DNA from: a bacterium
Lineage (GTDB): Bacteria > UBP6 > JAFGXH01
DNA: 56,076 nucleotides
NCBI GenBank assembly: GCA_027064085.1
Contig: JAMOQH010000047.1
Location: 1 to 56,076 of the forward strand
Reading direction: 5' to 3'
Shown: positions 24,344-33,405 of the stretch, piece after piece
Numbering within the stretch: the stretch's first letter is position 1
Layout of the letters: each line of letters begins with the position of its first letter
Notes under the pieces: model-generated
The model's input: only the letters and a program-made list of their open reading frames with translations
Told to the model about the DNA's origin: nothing
Database searches by the model: none
Translations under genes and position numbers: made by a program

Positions 24344-25453
24344 TTATGATAAAAATTTATCAAAGAAACTTTTAAATTTTTCATGGGGAACGGAAACGCA
24401 TATTCTTGAATATTTTTCAGCTTCTTCTTTTGGAAGAGTTGTGAAATATGGCAATGATACAGAACCAATTCTTTTTTCCATTAATTCATCAAAAGTTTTA
24501 TTGACTATAACAAAGATTCCTACAGGAACACTATTCGTATAAAATCTTTGTGCCAAAAAGTTATTTTCTTTTAAATATTTAATATTTTTACTAATATCTT
24601 CAACAGTTTTTTCCTTAAAATCACTTGCTACGACTCTACCAACATCAGTAGTTAAGATTTTTTCAATTAATAATTGAGAAAATGCATTAATTCCATTAGT
24701 TGTGTACAATAAATGTATTTTAAATTCATGATTAAAATCTTTATTACCAGTATAAACAAAACCTACCCTTTGCCCACTTAAACCAACAGACTTACTAAAA
24801 CTTTCAACTATTATAATATTTTCTAATTTAGCTAATTTAGAATAAAAATCATCACTTTCATCCATAAACAACCTTCTATATGGGCTGTCCCAAATAACAG
24901 TAACATCATTTTCAGACAATTCTTTTGCTAATTTCAATAGCATTTCATCATCATATTTATTACCAACAGGGTTATTAGGGTCACAGATTATAACAGCAGA
25001 GCCTTTTAAGTTTTCTATATTATTTTGTAATTCTTCAAAGTTTTCATAATGAGCGAAATCAACATTATTAACTTTCATTACATTGGTATAAGCTCCCCAA
25101 AAAAGCTTAGATATATAAATTTTTTCTACATCTATTACTTCTGTAATTAGCTTTAACCCATTCATTCCTCCACCAACAACAAATAAGTCATCACTATTTA
25201 TTGTGTTTTGAAAAAACTCTGTGTTTATTGCATTTCTTAGTTGCTCTCTACCATTATTTGGCGGGTACACTTGTATATCTGTTGAATTAAAATCAATTAG
25301 AGGAATTATATTAGATAAATCAATATTTACAACAGCGTTAATTCCCCTATTCAAATATAAATACTCCAAACCTGTTTCCGAGCTCATTTTTTTTAATTTT
25401 TCACCAATAGAAACAATTGCAGAGTAATTCGCCCCACTTTTTTTAATCTCCAT
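24344..25453 (-). CDS. PLP-dependent class I/II aminotransferase
   Basis: 369 aa. Fold-type I aminotransferase: the substrate/cofactor motif C-D-P-N-N-P-V-G (158-165), Asp189 in W-D-S-P-Y, the Schiff-base Lys221 in S-F-S-K-S-V-G-L-S-G-Q-R, and an Arg of R-I-C-V-S-V near the end. The substrate cannot be told from sequence. It is slightly shorter than typical (about 390) but appears whole. GGAG precedes the start. It is upstream of a lipoprotein gene in the same operon. Confidence 0.85.
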   Translation of the reverse strand: MEIKKSGANYSAIVSIGEKLKKMSSETGLEYLYLNRGINAVVNIDLSNIIPLIDFNSTDIQVYPPNNGREQLRNAINTEFFQNTINSDDLFVVGGGMNGLKLITEVIDVEKIYISKLFWGAYTNVMKVNNVDFAHYENFEELQNNIENLKGSAVIICDPNNPVGNKYDDEMLLKLAKELSENDVTVIWDSPYRRLFMDESDDFYSKLAKLENIIIVESFSKSVGLSGQRVGFVYTGNKDFNHEFKIHLLYTTNGINAFSQLLIEKILTTDVGRVVASDFKEKTVEDISKNIKYLKENNFLAQRFYTNSVPVGIFVIVNKTFDELMEKRIGSVSLPYFTTLPKEEAEKYSRICVSVPHEKFKSFFDKFLS

Positions 25454-25617
25454 AAAACTCCATAAATCATAAAATTTATACTAATTTACTACAAACAGCC
25501 TAATTAGTCTAGTATTTTTTATATTTTAAAAGCATTCAAACAAAATTCTTTGTTTTCATTTGAAAAAATAACCAATGAATTGTTTATTTTTTGAATTTTG
25601 AACTAAAATTTCAAAAT

Positions 25618-27384
25618 TTAGTTAATTTTTAAAGACTTAACATAGTTACTAGATACCGTTAAAGCCTCTAATTTAGCTTGAAGTTTAGTTGAAATAGGAA
25701 TAATTATTTCTCTATTTCTATCATCTATAGTTCCTGTTCCATAATCACCGAATCCACCTTTATCAACCTGTGTGTAGGCAAGAGCCAACCTTCTAGCATT
25801 ATAAGAAAAGCTATCTTTTTTAGAAGCATGATCAAGCATAGTTGTAAACAATGAAATAGTTCCATTATTATTATAAACAACTTCATATATTCTAGATTGT
25901 TCAGGAAAATCTAATAAGCCACAAGTTACAACTTCCACAAATGGAAATTCATTATCATTTTCTGCAGGAAATTGCCTTATTTTATTTTTATGAGTATGAC
26001 CTGCAATAATAGCTAAAACATCTTCATATTGCTTTAATGTGCTAATATATTCTGTAGATGAAACTTCTGATTGTGATTGAAAATGATCTGTTGGCTGATG
26101 ATGAATTACTATAGATGCAACTCCTTCTTCTTTTAAAGCATCTAACTTATCTTTTAACCAATTAAATTGTTCTGCACCTAGCAACGCATTCGTTAAAACT
26201 TGATTAGCTTGTAATTCTCCACTAGGTTTAACAAAATGTTTTTTAGTAGCTGATAAATCAAGAAATATTAATTCAAGAGGAATATCCTTATTTGGCCTTA
26301 TAGAGTAATATCCTTTTTGAACATCTGTATTACTTTTATTAAATCCGCCTTCATCTTTTATGGCATCTATTATTTCTCCATGGTTTCTAAATGGAGCTCT
26401 TGTAGGATCTGGATCAACTTCAAAATCATCACATCTAGGCAAATCTGATTTACAAGCATCTGTAGCTACCGGTAAATAAGCTCCATTTCTATTATCTCTT
26501 TCAAAGCCACACTGTACCTCTCCATATTCAGTATCAGGATTTTGAGCTCCACTATAAACATCACATCCTAAAAAGGGAATGGTAGACAATTCACTAGAAA
26601 CATAGTTATTAGCTTTTTCATCTGTTATATATGAAATACCAACATATAAAACATCATGATTACCTATAGATGCGTACCAAGGCAAATCATCAGCTAAACC
26701 TTCAGCAATATATGGATCCGTAAAGTCATTACCCATACCTTGAATAGGGTCATGTTCTTGAGAGCCAGTAACTGCTTTTACAACACCACCATTCATAATA
26801 GTATTAAACCACTCTAATTCAGCCCCCTCGGCATTATCTATCATGTCACCAGTTGCGAGAACAAAATTAAATTTTTCTATTTTATGGACAGCATTGATTG
26901 TTTGTATAGTAGAATGTAAAACATGAGTTGAATAAATACTTTGAGGCCTATAAGCACTACCATTATGAGATACATATCCATAAACTGCTCTCATTGGAGA
27001 TTGAACATCAGTAAGATGTATATCTGTTATCTGAGGAAAAAACAAAAGAGATTTTCTTTCTGTAGCCTCTGTATATGAATCGGGGTCTTTTAATAAGGAT
27101 TTATCTAAAATATGAGCTTCTCCTGCCTTTACTTCAAGAGTTCCATAACCACTTTTTAATACTTTATCTAAATCAGTTATTAAAATATTTGGGTCAGAAT
27201 ACTCATTAGGGATTAAAGTTTCTGTTAAAGTTGTCTTAACATCAGACAATATTTCATATTTAGCACTTTCCCTTGTGTTATCTTCATCACCACTGTCTCC
27301 ACATGATGTTATTGCTCCTCCTAAAAAAGGAACAACTGTAGCAATTTTAATAAAAGATTTTCGTGTAATTTTAACGTTCTTCAT
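25618..27384 (-). CDS. Secreted calcineurin-like metallophosphoesterase lipoprotein
   Basis: 588 aa from ATG 27384. The N-terminus I-T-R-K-S-F-I-K resembles a Tat signal with R-K in place of R-R, followed by a lipobox (A-I-T-S-C at Cys28). Metal-binding motifs are Q-I-T-D-I-H-L-T (about 124-131), G-D-M-I-D-N, G-N-H-D, H-H-Q-P and G-H-T-H-K-N. The layout resembles the large TIGR03768-type exported phosphoesterases, but the substrate is unknown. The start is fixed by the full-consensus promoter at 27411-27439 and GAGGGG before ATG; a TTG at 27396 was not chosen. Confidence 0.8.
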   Translation of the reverse strand: MKNVKITRKSFIKIATVVPFLGGAITSCGDSGDEDNTRESAKYEILSDVKTTLTETLIPNEYSDPNILITDLDKVLKSGYGTLEVKAGEAHILDKSLLKDPDSYTEATERKSLLFFPQITDIHLTDVQSPMRAVYGYVSHNGSAYRPQSIYSTHVLHSTIQTINAVHKIEKFNFVLATGDMIDNAEGAELEWFNTIMNGGVVKAVTGSQEHDPIQGMGNDFTDPYIAEGLADDLPWYASIGNHDVLYVGISYITDEKANNYVSSELSTIPFLGCDVYSGAQNPDTEYGEVQCGFERDNRNGAYLPVATDACKSDLPRCDDFEVDPDPTRAPFRNHGEIIDAIKDEGGFNKSNTDVQKGYYSIRPNKDIPLELIFLDLSATKKHFVKPSGELQANQVLTNALLGAEQFNWLKDKLDALKEEGVASIVIHHQPTDHFQSQSEVSSTEYISTLKQYEDVLAIIAGHTHKNKIRQFPAENDNEFPFVEVVTCGLLDFPEQSRIYEVVYNNNGTISLFTTMLDHASKKDSFSYNARRLALAYTQVDKGGFGDYGTGTIDDRNREIIIPISTKLQAKLEALTVSSNYVKSLKIN

Positions 27385-27410
27385 AGCCCCTCGCAAATAT
27401 TTGATAAATT

Positions 27411-27439
27411 ATTATATAAGTATATGTATTTTTTGTCAA
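27411..27439 (-). promoter_or_regulatory. Full-consensus promoter of the metallophosphoesterase gene
   Basis: Minus strand TTGACA (27434-27439), 17-bp spacer, TATAAT (27411-27416). Both hexamers and the spacing are exact consensus. The predicted leader is about 20 nt. Confidence 0.8.
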
Positions 27440-27546
27440 TTTTTAAATAATTATTAATTCTTAATCTTCTATATTGCCTATTTTATTATATTAAATTTAT
27501 ATAATTTTAGTTTTAATTAAACACAACTATTGACAAAAACTCAATT

Positions 27547-29610
27547 CTATAATACTTCAGATATCTTATCTTTTAAATTCTGTATTGTATATGGCTTTAA
27601 TAAAAAGCCCTTAACTCCATCCTTAACAAGTAAATCAATACTTGCTTCTCTCGTAAAACCAGATAATAAAATAACCTTTACATTACTATCCATTTCTTTT
27701 AATTTATAAAAGGCTTCTCTTCCATCCATTTCAGGCATCACTATATCCATAAGAACAAGAGATATTTTATCCTTATTTTTCTCAAATACCTCAAGAGCCT
27801 CTTTCCCATTAGTTGCTTCGTAAACATTAAATCCCATTTTCTTTAGCATTTTACTAGCAATATATCTAACACCATCTTCATCATCAACCAATAAAATAGT
27901 TCCAGAATAGTTTAAATTAGTTTCCTTTTTAATACTAACTTTTAAGGTTTCAACATAATCTTTAATTACAGGGAAATACAAGGAAATAGTTGTACCTTTA
28001 CCCAAATCACTTTCAAGCTCTAAAAACCCATTATAATCAACAATCGTGCCATATACAGCAGATAGCCCTAACCCTGTTCCTTTGCCCACATCTTTTGTTG
28101 TAAAAAAGGGTTCAAATATCCTTTCTTTTATTTCATTACTCATTCCTTTTCCATTATCTTTAACAGAAATACAAATATAATCTCCCTCCTTTATCCTAAA
28201 TAAAGATTCTTTACAAAATTCTTTAGATGCATTAAAGTTACTAGTAAATATTTTAATTACCGGATCTTTATTTACTGCATCTTTAGCATTTACTATTAAA
28301 TTTATTATAACATTTTGTAATTGTGAGGAATCTATTTTTATATATTTATATTGAGCATTAAACTCTGTAATAATTTTAATCTTTTTATCAATACTTCTTT
28401 TTAATAACTTAAGAGCATCAACTATTTCATTTTCTACATTTAATACCTCTTTGTAAACTCCTCCTTTTCTTGAAAAATCGAGTAACTTTCTCGTTAACTG
28501 ACTTGCTTTTTGAGAAGATTTTAAAATAACCTCTAAGTTTTCTTTATAATGTTTTGGTAAATTTTCTTCTAGTAGTAGTATTTCTGTAGCCCCCAAAATC
28601 CCAGCTAACATATTATTAAAATCATGGGCAATACCACCTGAAAGTTGCCCAATTGATTCCATTTTCTGAGACTGCCTTAATTCTTCAAGTAGTTGAAATA
28701 TTTTTGTAATATCTTTAAGGATAATAACAGCCCCTATTATATTTTTCTTAGAATCATATATTGGAGTTGATTTATCTAATACATGTATAAATTTATCTTT
28801 CTTAGTTTTAAAAAGAATAGGCTCTTCATGACTAACCGAAAGCCCTGTTTCCAAGACCTTTTTTAATGGATAAACTTGTTTGCTATCATTCTTTGCAAGA
28901 ATAAAAGAAAATAATTCCTGAAAATTTTTTCCCTTTAAATAACTTAACTTATAACCAAGTATTTCTTCACCAATTGGATTGATATAATCAATATTACCAT
29001 TAATATCAGTTGAAATAAAAATATCTCCAATAGAATTTATTGTAATAGTCAGCTTATCATTACTCTCAAGCAATTTTTTCTCTCTATCAGCAAGTTCTTT
29101 TGTTCTTTCATCAACAAGATACTTCAAACTATTTTTAACTTTCATCAAATAAATAACAAAAAGATATATTATAAGTAAAAATGTATTAAATAATAAGTAT
29201 AAAAGATAAAACCAAATCTTATCATTATAATATTCAACATCCATTATAGAGATTATTTTGTCTTTATGCATAATGTTTATTTTCATTTTTTCTAAGGGGA
29301 ATAATCCAAGTTTATTAAGAAATCTTTCAACATTATTAAGCTTATAAAAATCATCGTTAATAAAGTAACTACCAGTAATTTCTTTAACTTTAACATGTCT
29401 GTATTTCGCATAATTCGCAACTAATGTTAAATACTTAATTGCTCCATTTTCATCAAATCCCCAGATATAGTGTTCTAAAACTTTAGCTTCTTTTTTTATT
29501 TTTTCATAAGTATTATTTTTACAATAAGCTTCATACTTATAAAACACTGCAATAAATAATAAGATAGATATTAATAATCCAAATATAAAATGTTTTCTAA
29601 CTCTAAGCAT
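27547..29610 (-). CDS. Hybrid sensor histidine kinase (PAS, HisKA, HATPase, REC)
   Basis: 687 aa. Two transmembrane helices (9-24 and about 134-156) enclose a small periplasmic sensor region. A PAS domain (about 185-300), HisKA with His329 in S-G-G-I-A-H-D-F-N-N, HATPase with N441, D-N-G-K-G (485-489) and G-T-G-L-G-L, and a C-terminal receiver with acidic pair D576/D577, phospho-acceptor D622 in L-M-D-I-V-M-P and a Lys in L-L-K-P-Y follow. No separate response regulator is adjacent, so output probably runs through an unlinked phosphotransfer protein. Confidence 0.9.
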   Translation of the reverse strand: MLRVRKHFIFGLLISILLFIAVFYKYEAYCKNNTYEKIKKEAKVLEHYIWGFDENGAIKYLTLVANYAKYRHVKVKEITGSYFINDDFYKLNNVERFLNKLGLFPLEKMKINIMHKDKIISIMDVEYYNDKIWFYLLYLLFNTFLLIIYLFVIYLMKVKNSLKYLVDERTKELADREKKLLESNDKLTITINSIGDIFISTDINGNIDYINPIGEEILGYKLSYLKGKNFQELFSFILAKNDSKQVYPLKKVLETGLSVSHEEPILFKTKKDKFIHVLDKSTPIYDSKKNIIGAVIILKDITKIFQLLEELRQSQKMESIGQLSGGIAHDFNNMLAGILGATEILLLEENLPKHYKENLEVILKSSQKASQLTRKLLDFSRKGGVYKEVLNVENEIVDALKLLKRSIDKKIKIITEFNAQYKYIKIDSSQLQNVIINLIVNAKDAVNKDPVIKIFTSNFNASKEFCKESLFRIKEGDYICISVKDNGKGMSNEIKERIFEPFFTTKDVGKGTGLGLSAVYGTIVDYNGFLELESDLGKGTTISLYFPVIKDYVETLKVSIKKETNLNYSGTILLVDDEDGVRYIASKMLKKMGFNVYEATNGKEALEVFEKNKDKISLVLMDIVMPEMDGREAFYKLKEMDSNVKVILLSGFTREASIDLLVKDGVKGFLLKPYTIQNLKDKISEVL

Positions 29611-29656
29611 TAAGCTTTTGCTCTCCTAATTAATTACAAACCATCAATTTAGAACC

Positions 29657-29685
29657 ACTATAATACAAAGAGGGCTAAAAGTCTA
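29657..29685 (-). promoter_or_regulatory. Candidate promoter of the hybrid kinase gene
   Basis: Minus strand TAGACT (29680-29685), 17-bp spacer, TATAGT (29657-29662). Confidence 0.4.
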
Positions 29686-29712
29686 TTAATTTTACTATAA
29701 AATATGAATATC

Positions 29713-29741
29713 TTGACCTTTTACTTCTACTGTGATAAATT
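29713..29741 (+). promoter_or_regulatory. Candidate promoter of the TonB-dependent receptor gene
   Basis: TTGACC (29713-29718), 17-bp spacer, TAAATT (29736-29741). Its position inside the extended reading frame (from 29704) argues for translation from ATG 29767. Confidence 0.45.
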
Positions 29742-29766
29742 TCCATATAATGTTTTTTGGTTGTTT

Positions 29767-32418
29767 ATGAAATACATAGTTATATTACTGTTTGTCATCT
29801 CATTGAATATTCTAGCAATGGAAGATATAAAATTTTATCATACTGCAATTCGTGAAACAACAGAAAATACATTAACAGAAATAGATGGCTCCATATCAAG
29901 TTATAACAAAGGTGATAAATTATATGTTTTATTTAGAAAACTTGGCATAAGAAAGTATAAAAAAATATTAATGAAACATACAAATGGTAAAAATTTTGAG
30001 ATAAAACTTCCTAAAAAAGTTGCAAAGATACCGGGTTTTGAATACTTTATAGTGTTAAGTTCTAAAAAATATGGCAACATTTCTATTTTTGCTAATAAAT
30101 GGGAACCAATAACAGTTAGAGTTTTAAAAAGAGACTTGTCTAAATTAAGTAAAAAAGAACTTAACTATGAAATATTTCTTGAAGAACAAGAAAACAGAAA
30201 GGAAGTTATTTCTGCATCAAAAACTTCTCAAAAAATAACTGAAGCACCATCAACAATAACAATTATTACCGCAAAAGATATTGAAGCATCAGGAGCTTAT
30301 TCACTTCCTGAGTTGTTTCGCTCTGTTCCAGGAATGGATGTAATGTATATTTCTCCAACCGATTCTAATGTTTCAATAAGAGGCTTTAACCGAGAAGGAG
30401 CTAATAAAATATTAACACTAATTGATGGTAGACCAATATATTTTGAACTTTTTGGTATAACATTCTGGGAAGCCTTACCCGTAAATATAGAAGATATTGA
30501 AAAGATTGAAATAATAAGAGGCCCTGGTTCTACTCTTTATGGAGCAAACGCCTTTAATGGTGTTATTAATATTTTCACAAAAGATCCTCAAAAAAACAGA
30601 GGTGGAAAAATAGTTACAAGGCTTGGAAGATATGGTTTAACAGAAACTGTTTCATCTATGGGAAGCGATGAAATTTATTCTTATAGAGTTTCTGGAGGTT
30701 ACACCAAATTAAATTCATTTGAAAATATAGACAATCAAGTTCTTAAAAACATAAAGGTTAATTCGTCATTTTATTTTTTATCAGATGATGAAAAGGAAAA
30801 AATATCTATTCATACTGGTTTTATAAATGGAAAACTTAATTCATTATTTTCCTTAATTGGTACATTTGATGCGGATGAATATTCATATCTTTATGCCCAA
30901 GCAATATATGAAAACAGTGGATTTAAAGCGAATATTTTATACGATGTAACCCAAACAACAGTAACCGGTGGTTTTCCTAATCCAGAAAAGATATACACTT
31001 ACAGTCAGGAAAACGGGTACGATACATTAAATATTAAAAATTTAAATATTGCAGGTTTTAATAATCCAACAATTGGAGGAACAGCAAGAAGATTAGATTT
31101 TGATGTACAGTATCAAAAAACATTGTTTTCAATAAATAAAACTTTAATAGGGGCAAATTATAGGTTTAGCAACTTTAATGCTTTTGGAACTCTAGATAAT
31201 TATTCATCATCCAATAGATTTGGTGCATTTATACAAAATGAACTTAAGTTAGGAAATTTTATTTTAGCATTAGGTTTTAGAGGTGATTTATTAAGCATAA
31301 ACGAAAACTATATAGAGGAGAACAAAGAAACTGATAAAAAAGTACCTAGCATACTAAATTTTTCTCCTAGAGCGTCTCTTGTTTATATAATTAATTCTAA
31401 TAATGTATTAAGATTTTCAGTAGGTAAAGCATTTAGAGATCCAACATACTTAGAATCAAACCTAAGAATCAATATATTACCAGAAGTTAAAGATGAAACT
31501 ACTGGAGTAGTAACAAGAGAAGCTATAAATTTTAATGGAACTCAGGATGCCCAAAGTGAAAAAATTCTTTCCTATGAATTGGCATATTCTCTTAATTTGC
31601 TTAATGACAGATTAAAGTTTAATGTTAATTTATTTTATAACATAGTAAATGATTTAATTCTTTTTAGCGGAGATATAAAGGGGTTACTAGAAGTTATGCT
31701 AAGTAGAGGTGATAACATAAAAAATAAAGATAATTTATTTACTTTTAATAATAATGTCGATGCTAATAATTATGGTGCTGAAATTTCATTTGATTGGTAT
31801 GTTAATCAATATTTTTCACTTTATGCAAACTATTCATATCAAAAAACATGGGTTACTAATGAAGAAAAATTAAAAAAAATGTATTCAGTCGCAAATATAC
31901 ATGAAATAACAACTGTTGATATTGAAAATCCATCACATAAGGTTAATTTAGGTTTTAGAATTGCAATGCAAGGGATATTGTTTAATGTATTTGGTTCATT
32001 TGTATCAAGTAGTCAAAGAAGAAATTTTATAACTGAAATAGGACAAGTTGATAATTCTGTTCCACTAATTTCTGGAGGTAATGAATATGTCGCAATGGAG
32101 GCTAATGCGTCATCGTTTACACATGTTCCAGCTTGGCTCACGCTAAATGCCAATATAAAGTATAAATTTTTAAATGACAAGATAACGCTAGGCTTAATTG
32201 TTTATGATTTACTTGGTTCTTTTGAAGAAGTATCCAAAACATTTAATGACCCGTTTAAAGAAGGAAATAAAGTTGGTTATTCTGGAACGATTAAAAATCC
32301 AACCGGAATTGCAAATGGGCGTCATATAGAGTATCCAAGAGCAAATATGTTTGGTCAAATGCTTGGTGGAGAAACAATGGGCAGAAGATTCTATGGATAT
32401 TTAGAAATTAATTTTTAA
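29767..32418 (+). CDS. TonB-dependent outer-membrane receptor
   Basis: 883 aa from ATG 29767. Signal peptide (1-18, ending ILA), then an unusual extra N-terminal domain (about 20-130), a TonB-box-like stretch (K-E-V-I-S-A-S-K), the plug (about 150-265, with TITIITAKDIEASGAYSLPE and I-E-I-I-R-G-P-G-S-x-L-Y-G-A-N-A-F-N-G-V) and a 22-strand barrel to the C-terminal Phe (YLEINF). It imports a chelated metal or other bulky nutrient, with the ligand unknown. The start was chosen because the 29704 frame overlaps a promoter and destroys the signal peptide; the ribosome site is weak for both. Confidence 0.9.
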   Translation: MKYIVILLFVISLNILAMEDIKFYHTAIRETTENTLTEIDGSISSYNKGDKLYVLFRKLGIRKYKKILMKHTNGKNFEIKLPKKVAKIPGFEYFIVLSSKKYGNISIFANKWEPITVRVLKRDLSKLSKKELNYEIFLEEQENRKEVISASKTSQKITEAPSTITIITAKDIEASGAYSLPELFRSVPGMDVMYISPTDSNVSIRGFNREGANKILTLIDGRPIYFELFGITFWEALPVNIEDIEKIEIIRGPGSTLYGANAFNGVINIFTKDPQKNRGGKIVTRLGRYGLTETVSSMGSDEIYSYRVSGGYTKLNSFENIDNQVLKNIKVNSSFYFLSDDEKEKISIHTGFINGKLNSLFSLIGTFDADEYSYLYAQAIYENSGFKANILYDVTQTTVTGGFPNPEKIYTYSQENGYDTLNIKNLNIAGFNNPTIGGTARRLDFDVQYQKTLFSINKTLIGANYRFSNFNAFGTLDNYSSSNRFGAFIQNELKLGNFILALGFRGDLLSINENYIEENKETDKKVPSILNFSPRASLVYIINSNNVLRFSVGKAFRDPTYLESNLRINILPEVKDETTGVVTREAINFNGTQDAQSEKILSYELAYSLNLLNDRLKFNVNLFYNIVNDLILFSGDIKGLLEVMLSRGDNIKNKDNLFTFNNNVDANNYGAEISFDWYVNQYFSLYANYSYQKTWVTNEEKLKKMYSVANIHEITTVDIENPSHKVNLGFRIAMQGILFNVFGSFVSSSQRRNFITEIGQVDNSVPLISGGNEYVAMEANASSFTHVPAWLTLNANIKYKFLNDKITLGLIVYDLLGSFEEVSKTFNDPFKEGNKVGYSGTIKNPTGIANGRHIEYPRANMFGQMLGGETMGRRFYGYLEINF

Positions 32419-32430
32419 TTATATCACTCC

Positions 32431-32450
32431 CTCCATAATTATGGAGTTTA
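32431..32450 (+). terminator. Possible terminator after the TonB receptor
   Basis: Perfect palindrome CTCCATAA/TTATGGAG (32431-32446) followed by a T-rich stretch (TTTAATTCTTTTT). Confidence 0.5.
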
Positions 32451-32466
32451 ATTCTTTTTAAAATAA

Positions 32467-32495
32467 TTGAGTTTATTTATTTAATATGTTAAATA
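32467..32495 (+). promoter_or_regulatory. Candidate promoter of yceD-rpmF
   Basis: TTGAGT (32467-32472), 17-bp spacer, TAAATA (32490-32495). A short hairpin GCAAAC-TTT-GTTTGC (32502-32516) lies near the predicted transcript start. Confidence 0.35.
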
Positions 32496-32549
32496 GATAT
32501 GGCAAACTTTGTTTGCATAAATGGAGAAAATAAAACTTAAAGAGGAGCT

Positions 32550-33032
32550 ATGAACAACAAGTTAACAAGAAGATTTCAAGTAGCAGAACCTAAAGAAACG
32601 CAAGAGTATAAAATTCAAATTTATCCTGATGAATACGAAAAATATATAGACACAAGTAAAGAAAGCTATATAGAAGAGCCATTATTCTTTATTGTTAATT
32701 TAACAAGATTGAAAAAAGGATATTTCAATGCTGAAGCAAGTTTTGAGGGAAAACTTTTTACTTATTGTTCAAGATGCAGAGACAAAGCAAGTGTTGACTT
32801 AAATCAAGTTTTTAAAAGAGCTTATAAATACTCTGAATATGAGCAGGAAGAAACTGAAGATTTAATTTTTTACAACACTGTTTATATTGACCTTTTTAGT
32901 TTTTTTCTTGATGAAATATCCTTAGTAATACCAAGCTATAATTTATGTAAAGTTGACTGCAAAGGGGTTTGTGTTACTTGTGGAGAGAATTTAAATAAAA
33001 ATTCTTGCATTCATTCAAAAAATAGGGTATAA
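32550..33032 (+). CDS. yceD: YceD/DUF177 family protein
   Basis: 160 aa. DUF177 proteins are encoded directly before rpmF across bacteria and are linked to 23S rRNA and L32. Cys motifs C-S-R-C (about 74-77) and CKVDCKGVCVTCGENL (about 133-148) are characteristic. AGGAG precedes the ATG. It lies 30 nt before rpmF. The usual plsX-fabH genes do not follow. Confidence 0.85.
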   Translation: MNNKLTRRFQVAEPKETQEYKIQIYPDEYEKYIDTSKESYIEEPLFFIVNLTRLKKGYFNAEASFEGKLFTYCSRCRDKASVDLNQVFKRAYKYSEYEQEETEDLIFYNTVYIDLFSFFLDEISLVIPSYNLCKVDCKGVCVTCGENLNKNSCIHSKNRV

Positions 33033-33062
33033 TATCAACCTTTAATTGTTACGAGGTTAATC

Positions 33063-33266
33063 ATGGCAGTACCTAAGCAGAAAACCAGCAGAGCTAAAAC
33101 AAGAAGCCGTAGAGCTCAAAATCTTAAATTTAACAAGCCTACAGTAAGTGTATGTCCTGTTTGTGAAACACCAATTAGACCACATCATATATGTGAGACT
33201 TGTGGTTTCTATAAAGACGAACCAGTTCTTGTTGCTGAAGGATATTCAGAACTAAATGAAGAGTAA
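33063..33266 (+). CDS. rpmF: 50S ribosomal protein L32
   Basis: 67 aa. The N-terminus M-A-V-P-K-Q-K-T-S-R-A and the zinc-ribbon cysteines C-P-V-C (about 31-34) and C-E-T-C-G (about 44-48) are diagnostic. This is the zinc-binding form. It is followed by a strong terminator. Confidence 0.97.
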   Translation: MAVPKQKTSRAKTRSRRAQNLKFNKPTVSVCPVCETPIRPHHICETCGFYKDEPVLVAEGYSELNEE

Positions 33267-33270
33267 TCTT

Positions 33271-33316
33271 AATAAATAAAAAGGTGTGAATTCATCATAC
33301 CTTTTTATTTATTTTT
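33271..33316 (+). terminator. Rho-independent terminator after rpmF
   Basis: Perfect 15-bp arms (33271-33285 and 33299-33313), 13-nt loop, followed by T residues. The A run on the left arm would let it work in both directions. Confidence 0.88.
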
Positions 33317-33348
33317 CAAAAATTCCTTAATTTTTACCTATAAAAAAT

Positions 33349-33377
33349 TTGACACGACAAGCTTGTTGTGATACATT
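33349..33377 (+). promoter_or_regulatory. Promoter of the Glt-like operon with palindrome between the boxes
   Basis: TTGACA (33349-33354), 17-bp spacer, TACATT (33372-33377). The spacer is almost filled by an 18-bp dyad at 33353-33370 (perfect core ACAAGCTTGT, two mismatched positions outside), which could be an operator. Confidence 0.65.
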
Positions 33378-33405
33378 GCACGATAGAATTATTTTGTGAG
33401 GTAGC

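Noticed and set aside
25594-25618. 9-bp A/T-rich inverted repeat after the metallophosphoesterase gene
   Set aside because: The stem has one G-C pair and no U run follows on the minus strand, so it is not a convincing terminator.
27530-27553. TTGACA and TATAAT on the plus strand
   Set aside because: Only 12 bp separate the boxes and they run into the 3' end of a minus-strand gene.
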